From NCBI GenBank assembly GCA_937907455.1, contig CALESQ010000017.1, positions 1-5,399 on the forward strand: 5,399 bases of DNA, read 5' to 3'. The notes below the pieces were generated by a model, which was not told the origin of the DNA, made no database searches, and saw only the letters and a list, made by a program, of their open reading frames with translations. Source of the DNA: an uncultured Caldilineales bacterium. Lineage in GTDB: Bacteria; Chloroflexota; Anaerolineae; JAAEKA01. How positions within the stretch are numbered: position 1 is the first letter of the stretch; every line of letters starts with the position of its first letter. Shown one piece after another: positions 1 through 5,359 of this stretch. The translations under genes were made by a program, and so were the position numbers.

Positions 1-388
1 TGTACACTAAATTCGTCGTAGAAGCTGTCTCACCCATTATCGACACAAAGAGGAACTACTGAAATTAACAGTATCTACCGCGTACACATATCCAGGGTGG
101 AATGACACGACCATCACATGGCGGTATCATATAGCGCCGCTGCTGAACGTTCAGAATCCTGATGGCAGGACCACGCCGATGGTAATCGATCCATCCCTTT
201 TCGATCATCCAGTGACCATCGACGAATGGAGCCGCTACATGAACGACCCCGATGCAACCCCACAGATCGTGGATCGCCATGTCTATGCTCTCGGGTCCTC
301 TCTCGAAGATGATGTTGCAGACCAGGAAGCACAACGCACCCTGGAAGCCTACATGAAGTACTGCAAAGAGGCAGGTTACTGCCAGTGA
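1..388 (+). CDS. Protein-glutaminase-like toxin, C-terminal part only, with apparent frameshift near base 60
   Basis: The left edge of the window cuts this gene. From about base 56 to the TGA at 386-388 the reading frame encodes a domain resembling bacterial protein-glutaminases, which deamidate glutamine side chains of target proteins with a Cys-His-Asp triad. Visible signatures are TWRYHIAPLL, whose His is codon 128-130, and MVIDPSLFDHPVT followed by a Trp, whose Asp is codon 188-190. The His-Asp spacing is exactly 20 residues, as I recall for the Chryseobacterium enzyme (His197, Asp217). The catalytic Cys would lie left of the window. This frame has a TAA at 8-10 and no ATG, GTG or TTG start before 179. 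A different frame is open from base 3 and reads KFVVEA, family-like, until TGA at 60-62, so one base seems to be lost near 60. That could be a sequencing error or a real pseudogene. Starting at ATG 179 would exclude the His and is unlikely to give an active protein. An N-terminal WXG100 domain is inferred only from the neighbouring toxins. Confidence 0.62.
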
Positions 389-400
389 GTGGCTGTAAGA

Positions 401-408
401 GAAAGGAG
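401..408 (+). promoter_or_regulatory. Shine-Dalgarno site for the first lipoprotein
   Basis: GAAAGGAG lies six bases before the GTG at 415. It favours that start over the in-frame GTG at 385, which overlaps the upstream stop but has only a weak purine stretch at a longer distance. Confidence 0.6.
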
Positions 409-414
409 ACGATC

Positions 415-1071
415 GTGCCAGGCCGAAGATTACTTAGCGCCCGCACCATGCCGGCCGCACTACTATGGGTGGTGGCGGCATTAGTCGCTGCATGCGTCTC
501 CCTTCCTACGCCGACAAGAACTGATCGGGGCTCCCTACTCCTACCCAGCTCGTCAATCGAAGGAGAAGATATGCACACACCCATTTTTGCGATCCATGTA
601 TTCGAACCTGGCAGCTTGGGGACGCTGGGCTACAGTGTCGAGTCCTCTTGGCCGTTGTTACAACAGGCCGATCTTAGCAAGAGCACTTTCGTGATCACTG
701 AGGACGATATCGTTAGCTATGATTGGACACACCAGCATCTCAAGCTCAGTAGTCAGTTGCGCAAGAAGTACGAGGCTGAATACTTGACCTTCTTGGCTGA
801 TTTCTCGCCTTTTGTTGTTACAATGGACCAACAGCCCGTATTGGGTGGCATGATCTTGAAGCAGTTTTCGCCATTGGCAGTCGACTATCCAGTGATGTAT
901 GTGCTGAACGGACCGGCTTATCCAGAAGAGGATGAGTTGAGCATTGCGCTTCGGCCAATACATGACTACCGAAGGAAACTTGATGCACCAAGCTCCTTTC
1001 CGGCCAGCGATGCGCAATTGACCGAGAGTGTGCGGCGGCATCTTGTCGAGATCGGCAAGCTGGTTAGGTGA
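415..1071 (+). CDS. Predicted lipoprotein, putative immunity protein for the protein-glutaminase-like toxin
   Basis: A 218-residue protein with a classic lipoprotein signal: two arginines at 4-5, a hydrophobic run around residues 14-26, and lipobox LVAAC with the lipidated Cys at 27. It should be exported and anchored on the outer face of the membrane. The mature part, from about residue 50, is a single globular-looking domain with no membrane segment. One stretch (ITEDDIVSYDW, then a Lys-rich turn, then PFVVTMDQQPVLGGMI) weakly recalls small alpha/beta domains found in other bacterial lipoproteins. I do not recognise the family with confidence. The immunity role is inferred from its position immediately downstream of a toxin end and from the parallel toxin-lipoprotein pair at 1253-2853. 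The start is the GTG at 415 with a strong Shine-Dalgarno site; GTG 385, overlapping the previous stop as GTGA, would add ten residues before the signal peptide. An alternative is a surface lipoprotein unrelated to immunity. Confidence 0.75.
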   Translation: MPGRRLLSARTMPAALLWVVAALVAACVSLPTPTRTDRGSLLLPSSSIEGEDMHTPIFAIHVFEPGSLGTLGYSVESSWPLLQQADLSKSTFVITEDDIVSYDWTHQHLKLSSQLRKKYEAEYLTFLADFSPFVVTMDQQPVLGGMILKQFSPLAVDYPVMYVLNGPAYPEEDELSIALRPIHDYRRKLDAPSSFPASDAQLTESVRRHLVEIGKLVR

Positions 1072-1134
1072 ACCGCGTGCCTCACATGAATCAACTGTTT
1101 GTGGGACCTAACTTTTTCGAGTAGGACAGGTGAG

Positions 1135-1248
1135 ATGGTGGCTAAGCTCGAACTCATGCCTGCGGATCTACTGTTGATATTGCGCATTGCCGGTCTGCAA
1201 TCGTTCAAGGTGGCCAATAGGTGTCGAGTTTATTTCATCAGGAGATAA
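1135..1248 (+). CDS. Doubtful 37-residue ORF ahead of the WXG-calpain gene
   Basis: An ATG at 1135, eight bases after AGGA, opens a 37-codon frame ending in TAA at 1246-1248, four bases before the toxin ATG. The product has a short leucine-rich part (PADLLLILRIAGL) and a basic end. I recognise no family. It could be a leader peptide giving translational coupling, a remnant of an older gene, or chance. The position and possible ribosome site are its only support. Confidence 0.2.
   Translation: MVAKLELMPADLLLILRIAGLQSFKVANRCRVYFIRR
1240..1245 (+). promoter_or_regulatory. Shine-Dalgarno site for the WXG-calpain toxin
   Basis: AGGAGA ends seven bases before the ATG at 1253. The same frame is open back to an ATG at 1187, but the added 22 residues are unlike WXG100 N-termini, so this site fixes the start at 1253. 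Confidence 0.7.
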
Positions 1249-1252
1249 GTTG

Positions 1253-2395
1253 ATGGCAGCGCCGGTGATCCAAGTTGACTATGATCGTTTGGCCGAAGTA
1301 GCCAAAGGGTTCGGGCGTAATGCCGAGACCGCGGCAGCCCTGCAAGGACAGGTGCAACGTAACGCCCAGCAACTGCGTCAGGGCGGCTGGGAGGGCCGCG
1401 GCTCCGCCGCGTTCTTTGTCGAACTGGACGGCGCAGTTTCGCCAGCCATGCAACGGTTGAGCGCGGCGCTGAAAGAGGCGCAAAAGGTCACGCTGCAGAT
1501 TGGCTTCCTGATGCGTCAGGCGGAAGAGGAGGCGTCCCGGCCATTCCGCGGCAACGGCGCAGCGGCGCCGGTGGCGGTGGCAGACCCGGCTGTGGCGCCG
1601 GTGCATGATCCCAGCCGCGACAGGGAGTACCTGTGGGGCTTGATCACCGACAAGTATCATTATCGACCGGTCTATCGGCCTTTTGCAGGCAGCATCTCGC
1701 CTGATGGCATCAGCCCTGGGGACATCCAGCAAGGCGCGCTGGGAGATTGCTATTTTCTGGCGGCGTTGGCCTCAGTGGCGCAGCAACACCCGGAAGTGAT
1801 ATGGAACGCTATCAAGGACAACGGCGACGGCACGTATACAGTGATCTTCCACCAAGATGGCAAACCGATCCAGATCACTGTAGACAACGAATTCCCGGTG
1901 ACAGAAGACAACAACGGACAACCCACCTTGGATCCGGCCTACGCCTACACCGGCAGCACCCCGCAGGAACTATGGCCATTGATTATGGAGAAGGCCTACG
2001 CCCAATTGGACGGCAACAGCTATCCCCGAATCGAAGGCGGATGGCCCGGTGATGCGGTGGAATTGTTGACCGGCCGACCTCCCCTGCGGCTCGACCTCAG
2101 TGCGTCGACCCCCCAGGAAACGCAAGCGCGCTTGCAAGAATTGCAGAATTTCATCAACGATGGGCACTATCTGACAGCAGCCACGCGGCCCAAAGGGTTA
2201 CTGGAAAACACCAAGGGATGGCCTAAAAATGTGGTCCCTCTGCATGCGTATTCGATTGAACGCGTGGATGTAGAAAATGGACTGATCTACCTCCGTAATC
2301 CATGGGGCAGTGGTCGTACTCCCGCGCCTATGACGTTGGAGGAGTTCAACACGTACTACAGCTACACAACGGTCAATCAATCCGGGGCGCCGTAA
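1253..2395 (+). CDS. WXG100 protein fused to a calpain-like (C2) cysteine protease; probable secreted toxin
   Basis: A 380-residue protein in two parts. Residues 1-98 form a helical hairpin of WXG100 type with GGWEGRG (Trp46, Gly48) at the turn, the signal for type VII-like export. After an Ala/Pro/Val-rich linker (about 101-120), residues 125-375 match the calpain protease core. QQGALGDCYFLAALAS holds the oxyanion Gln160 and nucleophile Cys166; ELWPLIMEKAYAQLDG is the conserved mid-domain helix; VPLHAYSIERV gives His331; IYLRNPWG gives Asn349. All catalytic residues are present in the expected order, so an active cysteine endopeptidase is likely. Substrates cannot be told from sequence, nor can calcium dependence. 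The start is ATG 1253, set by the Shine-Dalgarno site and by alignment with the N-terminus of the second toxin. GC is 72% in 1381-1440 (WXG part) against 52% in 1801-1860 (protease part), counted by hand. The next gene, 32 bases on, encodes a lipoprotein and is its likely immunity partner. Confidence 0.9.
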   Translation: MAAPVIQVDYDRLAEVAKGFGRNAETAAALQGQVQRNAQQLRQGGWEGRGSAAFFVELDGAVSPAMQRLSAALKEAQKVTLQIGFLMRQAEEEASRPFRGNGAAAPVAVADPAVAPVHDPSRDREYLWGLITDKYHYRPVYRPFAGSISPDGISPGDIQQGALGDCYFLAALASVAQQHPEVIWNAIKDNGDGTYTVIFHQDGKPIQITVDNEFPVTEDNNGQPTLDPAYAYTGSTPQELWPLIMEKAYAQLDGNSYPRIEGGWPGDAVELLTGRPPLRLDLSASTPQETQARLQELQNFINDGHYLTAATRPKGLLENTKGWPKNVVPLHAYSIERVDVENGLIYLRNPWGSGRTPAPMTLEEFNTYYSYTTVNQSGAP

Positions 2396-2414
2396 GCATG
2401 AGACAACTACCCCC

Positions 2415-2420
2415 AAAGGA
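2415..2420 (+). promoter_or_regulatory. Shine-Dalgarno site for the second lipoprotein
   Basis: AAAGGA lies seven bases before ATG 2428. The in-frame ATG at 2398 has no such site and would put ten polar residues ahead of the signal peptide, so 2428 is preferred. Confidence 0.6.
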
Positions 2421-2427
2421 CCTGACA

Positions 2428-2853
2428 ATGAGACGAATCGGATTGTGGTTGGCTCAATTCTTCATTGCCGGAAGCATACTGGTCGGCTGTAGTTCTTGGC
2501 AAGACCTTGGGCTTCAGGAGACAACGATCATGACAGAATCACAATTTGTGCGCCAGGTATCGGTCAAAGAAACGACCGTCAGCCGTCTCGGCGATGGCTG
2601 GAATGTGGGACTAGAAACGATATGGAATGGACAATACGTTGACAACGAAGGAAACGAACGAGCCGGGCACGTTGCGCGTATCGGCGTGTGGAATGAGTCG
2701 TTGGGGATAAGCGATACTCTGGAAGTCTACGAAGGCATGATTCTGCTAGTCGGCGACCAGCGTTTTCAGGTAGTGAAAATCGCGCCGAATAGTTCGTTTA
2801 GCATGAAACCCGGCAGCAGCAACGGCTACATCGTGATCGGGCAGTTGCCCTGA
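2428..2853 (+). CDS. Small predicted lipoprotein, putative immunity protein for the calpain-like toxin
   Basis: A 141-residue protein with a textbook lipoprotein signal peptide: Arg2-Arg3, a hydrophobic core at 4-20, and lipobox LVGC with Cys21. Export and anchoring on the outer membrane face are predicted. The mature part, roughly 35-141, is rich in alternating hydrophobic residues (for example HVARIGVWNES and GMILLVGDQRFQVVKI), which suggests a mostly beta fold. There are no membrane segments. I recognise no named family. It follows the calpain-like toxin by 32 bases on the same strand, the usual place for an immunity gene, and no other candidate neutraliser for that toxin lies nearby. A direct protease inhibitor is one inferred mechanism. 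The alternative is an accessory lipoprotein. The start is ATG 2428, supported by ribosome site and signal peptide; ATG 2398 in the same frame is less likely. Confidence 0.8.
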   Translation: MRRIGLWLAQFFIAGSILVGCSSWQDLGLQETTIMTESQFVRQVSVKETTVSRLGDGWNVGLETIWNGQYVDNEGNERAGHVARIGVWNESLGISDTLEVYEGMILLVGDQRFQVVKIAPNSSFSMKPGSSNGYIVIGQLP

Positions 2854-3011
2854 TCGCACATTTGTCTTCCTGGTGACGATCAAACAACCACCAGGCCGGG
2901 CAGAAGTCCTGAGCATTCGTGGAAGCTGGCAACGGCATGCCCGGGTAATCTCGCCAGTATCGGTTTTATGGTCGTGTGAATCATGGCACTCGGACCGTGA
3001 GAAGTTAGCCC

Positions 3012-3017
3012 GGAGGT
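3012..3017 (+). promoter_or_regulatory. Shine-Dalgarno site deciding the start of the long YezG-like gene
   Basis: GGAGGT lies four to five bases before GTG 3022. An in-frame GTG at 3016 falls inside this site and so is unlikely to be used. Starting at 3022 also aligns the first residue with that of the paralogue at 4753 without gaps. Confidence 0.65.
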
Positions 3018-3021
3018 GAGC

Positions 3022-3630
3022 GTGTACCTTGTCGACTTGACAGAAATCCCGATTGAAGCAATCTATCAGGCAATCGGCCAACTCATCGTAGCCGGGATAC
3101 CCGAAGCGTGGCTCAGCGCCACGGCTCATGCCGAGATCAAAGAAGACGACCACGGCCTGACCTTCGGGGTGTATACACCGGCCCTGGCTCCGGCGGAAGA
3201 AAAGGATTTCGCCACGGGCTACCGGTTCTACTTCTTGTTCAAGGAGCTGCGGCGTCGCTTGCGCAGGCCCGGCTATGCGCCGTGGGTGAAGGCGCGCTTC
3301 ACGCTGTACCCTGACGGCCATTTCGATCTCGACTTCACCTATCCCGATGTGGGCGATAGCGTAGCACAACCCACTGCCTGGCAACGACTGAAGCAAAGCT
3401 GGCTGGATGCAGTGGAGCAGGGCGAGGCGCCGCAGGTGAGCTTGCAGGTGCTGTTCGATCCTGATCAGCCACAACCCCCCGCTGGGTTAGATGTGGCAAC
3501 GAGACGCGCCGGCCGGTTGAGTACCGTGACCTTCCAGGGCATCCCCGCGGGCTATGATGCCGCCCTCATCAGGCCGGTGGCTGAGAACCGTGCCCAACAA
3601 GCTGGTGTGAAGCCGGAGGAGGCTTTATAA
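3022..3630 (+). CDS. YezG-like (DUF600) immunity protein with a C-terminal extension
   Basis: A 202-residue cytosolic-looking protein with no signal peptide. Residues 1-108 align without gaps to the protein encoded at 4753-5097, at about 70% identity by hand count. The family pattern is that of YezG/DUF600 immunity proteins: IYQAIGQLIV and IPEAW in the N-terminal helix, YRFYFLFKELRRRL in the middle, and LYPDGHFDLDFTYP at the end. The Bacillus member neutralises the LXG-type toxin YeeF, whose nuclease class resembles the toxin encoded next here. Residues 109-202 are an extension missing from the short paralogue: a Trp-containing helix near 120-131, a Pro-rich stretch (about 147-154), then a segment I do not recognise. 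Its TAA shares a base with the next ATG (TAATG), and the last codons contain that gene's GGAGGAGG ribosome site, so the two are translationally coupled. It may be a variant or second immunity protein, or a chaperone for the toxin. Confidence 0.8.
   Translation: MYLVDLTEIPIEAIYQAIGQLIVAGIPEAWLSATAHAEIKEDDHGLTFGVYTPALAPAEEKDFATGYRFYFLFKELRRRLRRPGYAPWVKARFTLYPDGHFDLDFTYPDVGDSVAQPTAWQRLKQSWLDAVEQGEAPQVSLQVLFDPDQPQPPAGLDVATRRAGRLSTVTFQGIPAGYDAALIRPVAENRAQQAGVKPEEAL
3220..3347 (+). repeat. Direct repeat A, copy 1 (3' part of YezG-like domain)
   Basis: These 128 bases match 4951-5078 with about ten mismatches and no gaps. The last 60 or so bases differ at only one position. They encode residues 67 to about 108 of both YezG-like proteins. 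Conservation at synonymous sites points to recent duplication or gene conversion. Confidence 0.9.
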
Positions 3631-4751
3631 TGACAGCCGATGTGATCCAGGCACATTACGAGCAACTGGAGGCCATTGCAGTGCGCTTTGCCCGGCAAGC
3701 TGAGGCCAGCCGCAGCACCCAGGTCAACGTCGCTCGCAGCTTACGCAGCTTGCAGGCGGGTGGCTGGGAAGGCCACGGAGCACAGGCTTTCTTCAGCGAG
3801 ATGACGGACACAGTGCTGCCTTCGCTGGCGCGCCTGACTCAGGCGTTGCAGCAGGCGCAGACCGTGACTGTGCAGATTCAGGCTGTGCTGCGCGCCGCTG
3901 AAGCAGAGGCCGCGCAGCCTTTCCGCAGCCCCGCCGAGGCTGTTGCTCCTGCTGCCTCTGCGGACGGGAAGCCCGGCGGCAGTTGGTGGGATGGCGCCAA
4001 GGAGTGGGTGCATGGCGCGCTGGACGTAGCCGGCCTGATCCCCGGCCTGGGCGAGATTGCCGACGGCGCCAATGCGGTGATCTACCTGGCCGAAGGGCGC
4101 TTCATCGAGGCCGGCATCTCGGCAGTGGCGATGATCCCCATCCTGGGTGATGTGGGCAAGGTCGGCAAATGGGGCGTCAAGGCCGGCAAAGAGCTGCTGG
4201 AAGAAGGCACCGAACGCCTGGTCAAGGAAGGCGCCGAGTCACTGGTTGAGCGCACAGCCAAAGAAGGCGCAGAAACAACCGTTGAAAGAGTGGCGAAAGA
4301 AAGCGCCGATGAGGTCTTGCAGTTTGGCAAGCTGGCTCCCAACACCACCTATGTCAGAAACGGCTACGAATATGCCACCGATGAGTTAGGCCGGGTGTCG
4401 CGCGTGAGTGGTGATCTGCGCCTGGAGACCGGTATACGGTCGCCACATCAAACCGAAGTCGGCAAGCTGGGGCTGCCCACTGATGAAGGCGGTCACTTGA
4501 TCGCCACGCGCTTCGATGGCACGCCGGAAGGGGTGAACCTGGTACCCCAGGATGCGAACCTCAACCGCGGCGCTTGGAAGCGCATGGAGAACGAATGGGC
4601 AACCGCGTTGGCGCAAGGCAAACAGGTCAAGGTAGATATAACAGTCCAGTATCCGCCTGGCAATATCAGCCGGCCTGATATTTTTGAAGTGAAGTATTGG
4701 ATCAATGGACGTAAGCGTCTAAAGGCTTATGAGAACCAACCAGGAGGTTGA
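3630..4751 (+). CDS. WXG100 toxin with pre-toxin domain and DNA/RNA non-specific endonuclease tip
   Basis: A 373-residue protein. Residues 1-98 are a WXG100 helical hairpin with GGWEGHG (Trp46, Gly48). A Pro/Ala/Gly linker follows. Residues 129-181 form the hydrophobic pre-toxin segment found in many polymorphic toxins (LDVAGLIPGLGEIADGANAV, then IYLAEG and AMIPILGDVGK). Residues 192-230 are a charged helical region of about 12-residue repeats. Residues 235-373 match the Endonuclease_NS_2 type (PF13930): DELGRV, then DEGGHLIATRF with probable catalytic His289, then NLVPQD (Asn303) and LNRGAWKRME (Asn312). It should cleave nucleic acid inside the target cell after type VII-like export. GC falls from 70% in 4021-4080 to 38% in 4681-4740, a usual sign of an exchanged tip. 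The start ATG overlaps the upstream TAA and follows GGAGGAGG at 3615-3622. The downstream YezG-like gene starts after one spacer base, as expected for toxin-immunity coupling. Confidence 0.92.
   Translation: MTADVIQAHYEQLEAIAVRFARQAEASRSTQVNVARSLRSLQAGGWEGHGAQAFFSEMTDTVLPSLARLTQALQQAQTVTVQIQAVLRAAEAEAAQPFRSPAEAVAPAASADGKPGGSWWDGAKEWVHGALDVAGLIPGLGEIADGANAVIYLAEGRFIEAGISAVAMIPILGDVGKVGKWGVKAGKELLEEGTERLVKEGAESLVERTAKEGAETTVERVAKESADEVLQFGKLAPNTTYVRNGYEYATDELGRVSRVSGDLRLETGIRSPHQTEVGKLGLPTDEGGHLIATRFDGTPEGVNLVPQDANLNRGAWKRMENEWATALAQGKQVKVDITVQYPPGNISRPDIFEVKYWINGRKRLKAYENQPGG
3951..4088 (+). repeat. Direct repeat B, copy 1 (linker and pre-toxin segment)
   Basis: These 138 bases match 5115-5252 with about seven mismatches and no gaps. 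Bases 3985-4075 are identical to 5149-5239 (91 bases). This copy lies inside the intact nuclease toxin gene and encodes residues 108-153. Confidence 0.95.
4203..4319 (+). repeat. Imperfect 12-residue protein repeats in the nuclease toxin
   Basis: Residues 192-230 contain units EGTERLVK, EGAESLVERTAK, EGAETTVERVAK and ESADEVL. The two full units are 12 residues long and strongly charged. An amphipathic helix bridging the pre-toxin segment and nuclease tip is inferred. The DNA of the units is only loosely similar. Confidence 0.7.
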
Positions 4752-4752
4752 T

Positions 4753-5097
4753 ATGGACTTTCGCAATCTCACAAACACCCCTATCGAGGAGATCTACCAG
4801 GCATTGGGCCGCTTGATCGTTGAAGCGATCCCTGAAGTCTGGGAGCAGGCCAGTGCCTACGCCGAAATTGAGGAAGATGACAATGGACTGACTTATGGCC
4901 ACTACGTCACCCCAGAAGAGCCGGCGGTAGAGAGAGACTTCGACACGAGTTACCGGTTCTACTTCCTGTTCAAGGAGTTGCGTCGTCGCTTCCGCCAGCC
5001 GGGCCAGGCGCCGTGGGTGAAGGCGCGCTTCACGCTGTATCCTGACGGCCATTTCGATCTCGACTTCACCTATCCCGAGGAAGCGCTGAAGGAATAA
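4753..5097 (+). CDS. Short YezG-like (DUF600) immunity protein
   Basis: A 114-residue cytosolic-looking protein without signal peptide or membrane segment. It carries the full YezG/DUF600 pattern: PIEEIYQALGRLIVEAIPEVW at 10-30 (two helix turns then IPE-Trp), YAEIEEDDNGL around 36-46, YRFYFLFKELRRRF at 67-80, and LYPDGHFDLDFTYP at 95-108. It then stops six residues later, so it is the plain domain. The start is ATG 4753, five bases after AGGAGG (4742-4747) at the end of the toxin gene and one base after the toxin's TGA. An ATG at 4729 in the same frame lies within the toxin and would add eight residues upstream of that ribosome site. Known family members bind and block the nuclease tip of LXG/WXG toxins, so this is the most likely cognate immunity protein for the toxin encoded at 3630-4751. 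Confidence 0.88.
   Translation: MDFRNLTNTPIEEIYQALGRLIVEAIPEVWEQASAYAEIEEDDNGLTYGHYVTPEEPAVERDFDTSYRFYFLFKELRRRFRQPGQAPWVKARFTLYPDGHFDLDFTYPEEALKE
4951..5078 (+). repeat. Direct repeat A, copy 2 (3' part of YezG-like domain)
   Basis: This is the second copy of 3220-3347, offset 1731 bases, at about 92% identity. It lies inside the short YezG-like gene. Confidence 0.9.
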
Positions 5098-5111
5098 CCA
5101 ACAGCAAAACG

Positions 5112-5359
5112 GCTGCTGCCTCTGCGGCGGAGAAGCCCGGCGGCAGCAGGTGGGATGGCGCCAAGGAGTGGGTGCATGGCGCGCTGGACGTAGCCGGCCT
5201 GATCCCCGGCCTGGGCGAGATTGCCGACGGCGCCAATGCCCTGATCTACCTGAAGGTACAACCCTACCGCGCAATCTCCGTGAACAACTTGCTATCGAAC
5301 AAGTAATGACAAATCCGTTATTTGGCATACGTCTTGATGTAACTATGCTGATTGACTGA
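5112..5359 (+). pseudogene. Toxin relic: pre-toxin fragment joined out of frame to a different toxin tip
   Basis: From 5112 one frame reads AASAAEKPGG, then the pre-toxin segment ALDVAGLIPGLGEIADGANA, nearly the same as residues 108-153 of the nuclease toxin. The frame then runs into unrelated codons and ends at TAA 5304-5306. No WXG100 domain or start codon precedes it. In another frame, from about 5243 to the TGA at 5357-5359, the translation is PEGTTLPRNLREQLAIEQV followed by MTNPLFG. From memory this resembles a recurring tip sequence (NLREQLA-EQV-NP) of Rhs/WXG-type polymorphic toxins, though I cannot name the family. The frame switch falls at CCTGAAGG, where intact toxin DNA reads CCTGGCCGAAGG, so a small deletion at the junction is likely. 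The tip is probably broken, because it stops about 30 residues after its recognisable start. It looks like a remnant of a former or silent cassette. Confidence 0.72.
5115..5252 (+). repeat. Direct repeat B, copy 2 (pre-toxin segment in the relic)
   Basis: This is the second copy of 3951-4088, offset 1164 bases. Bases 5149-5239 are identical to 3985-4075. The similarity ends sharply at 5252, where the different tip begins. Confidence 0.95.

Noticed and set aside
179..388. A separate 69-residue small protein starting at ATG 179
   Set aside because: The coding signal continues upstream of this ATG, including the catalytic His motif at the expected 20-residue spacing from the Asp. The ATG is internal to a larger domain.
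1238..1732. Minus-strand ORF over the WXG and linker part of the calpain toxin
   Set aside because: It is a shadow frame with no ribosome site and no recognisable domain.
2869..2895. Inverted repeat CCTGGTG / CACCAGG with a 13-base loop after the second lipoprotein gene, as a terminator
   Set aside because: The stem is only 7 bp, the loop is long and no T run follows. It is too weak to call.
2873..3019. 48-codon GTG-started ORF in the gap before the long YezG-like gene
   Set aside because: There is no ribosome site, the composition is arbitrary (Trp, His and Arg rich), and it ends inside the next gene's Shine-Dalgarno and start region.
2746..3474. 242-codon minus-strand ORF opposite the long YezG-like gene
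   Set aside because: It is a mirror of a high-GC coding region and resembles the antisense ORF opposite the short paralogue. The plus strand carries the recognisable family motifs and ribosome sites.
4702..5328. 208-codon minus-strand ORF over the short YezG-like gene and relic
   Set aside because: It is antisense to recognised coding DNA. Its similarity to the other antisense ORF is explained by the direct repeats.
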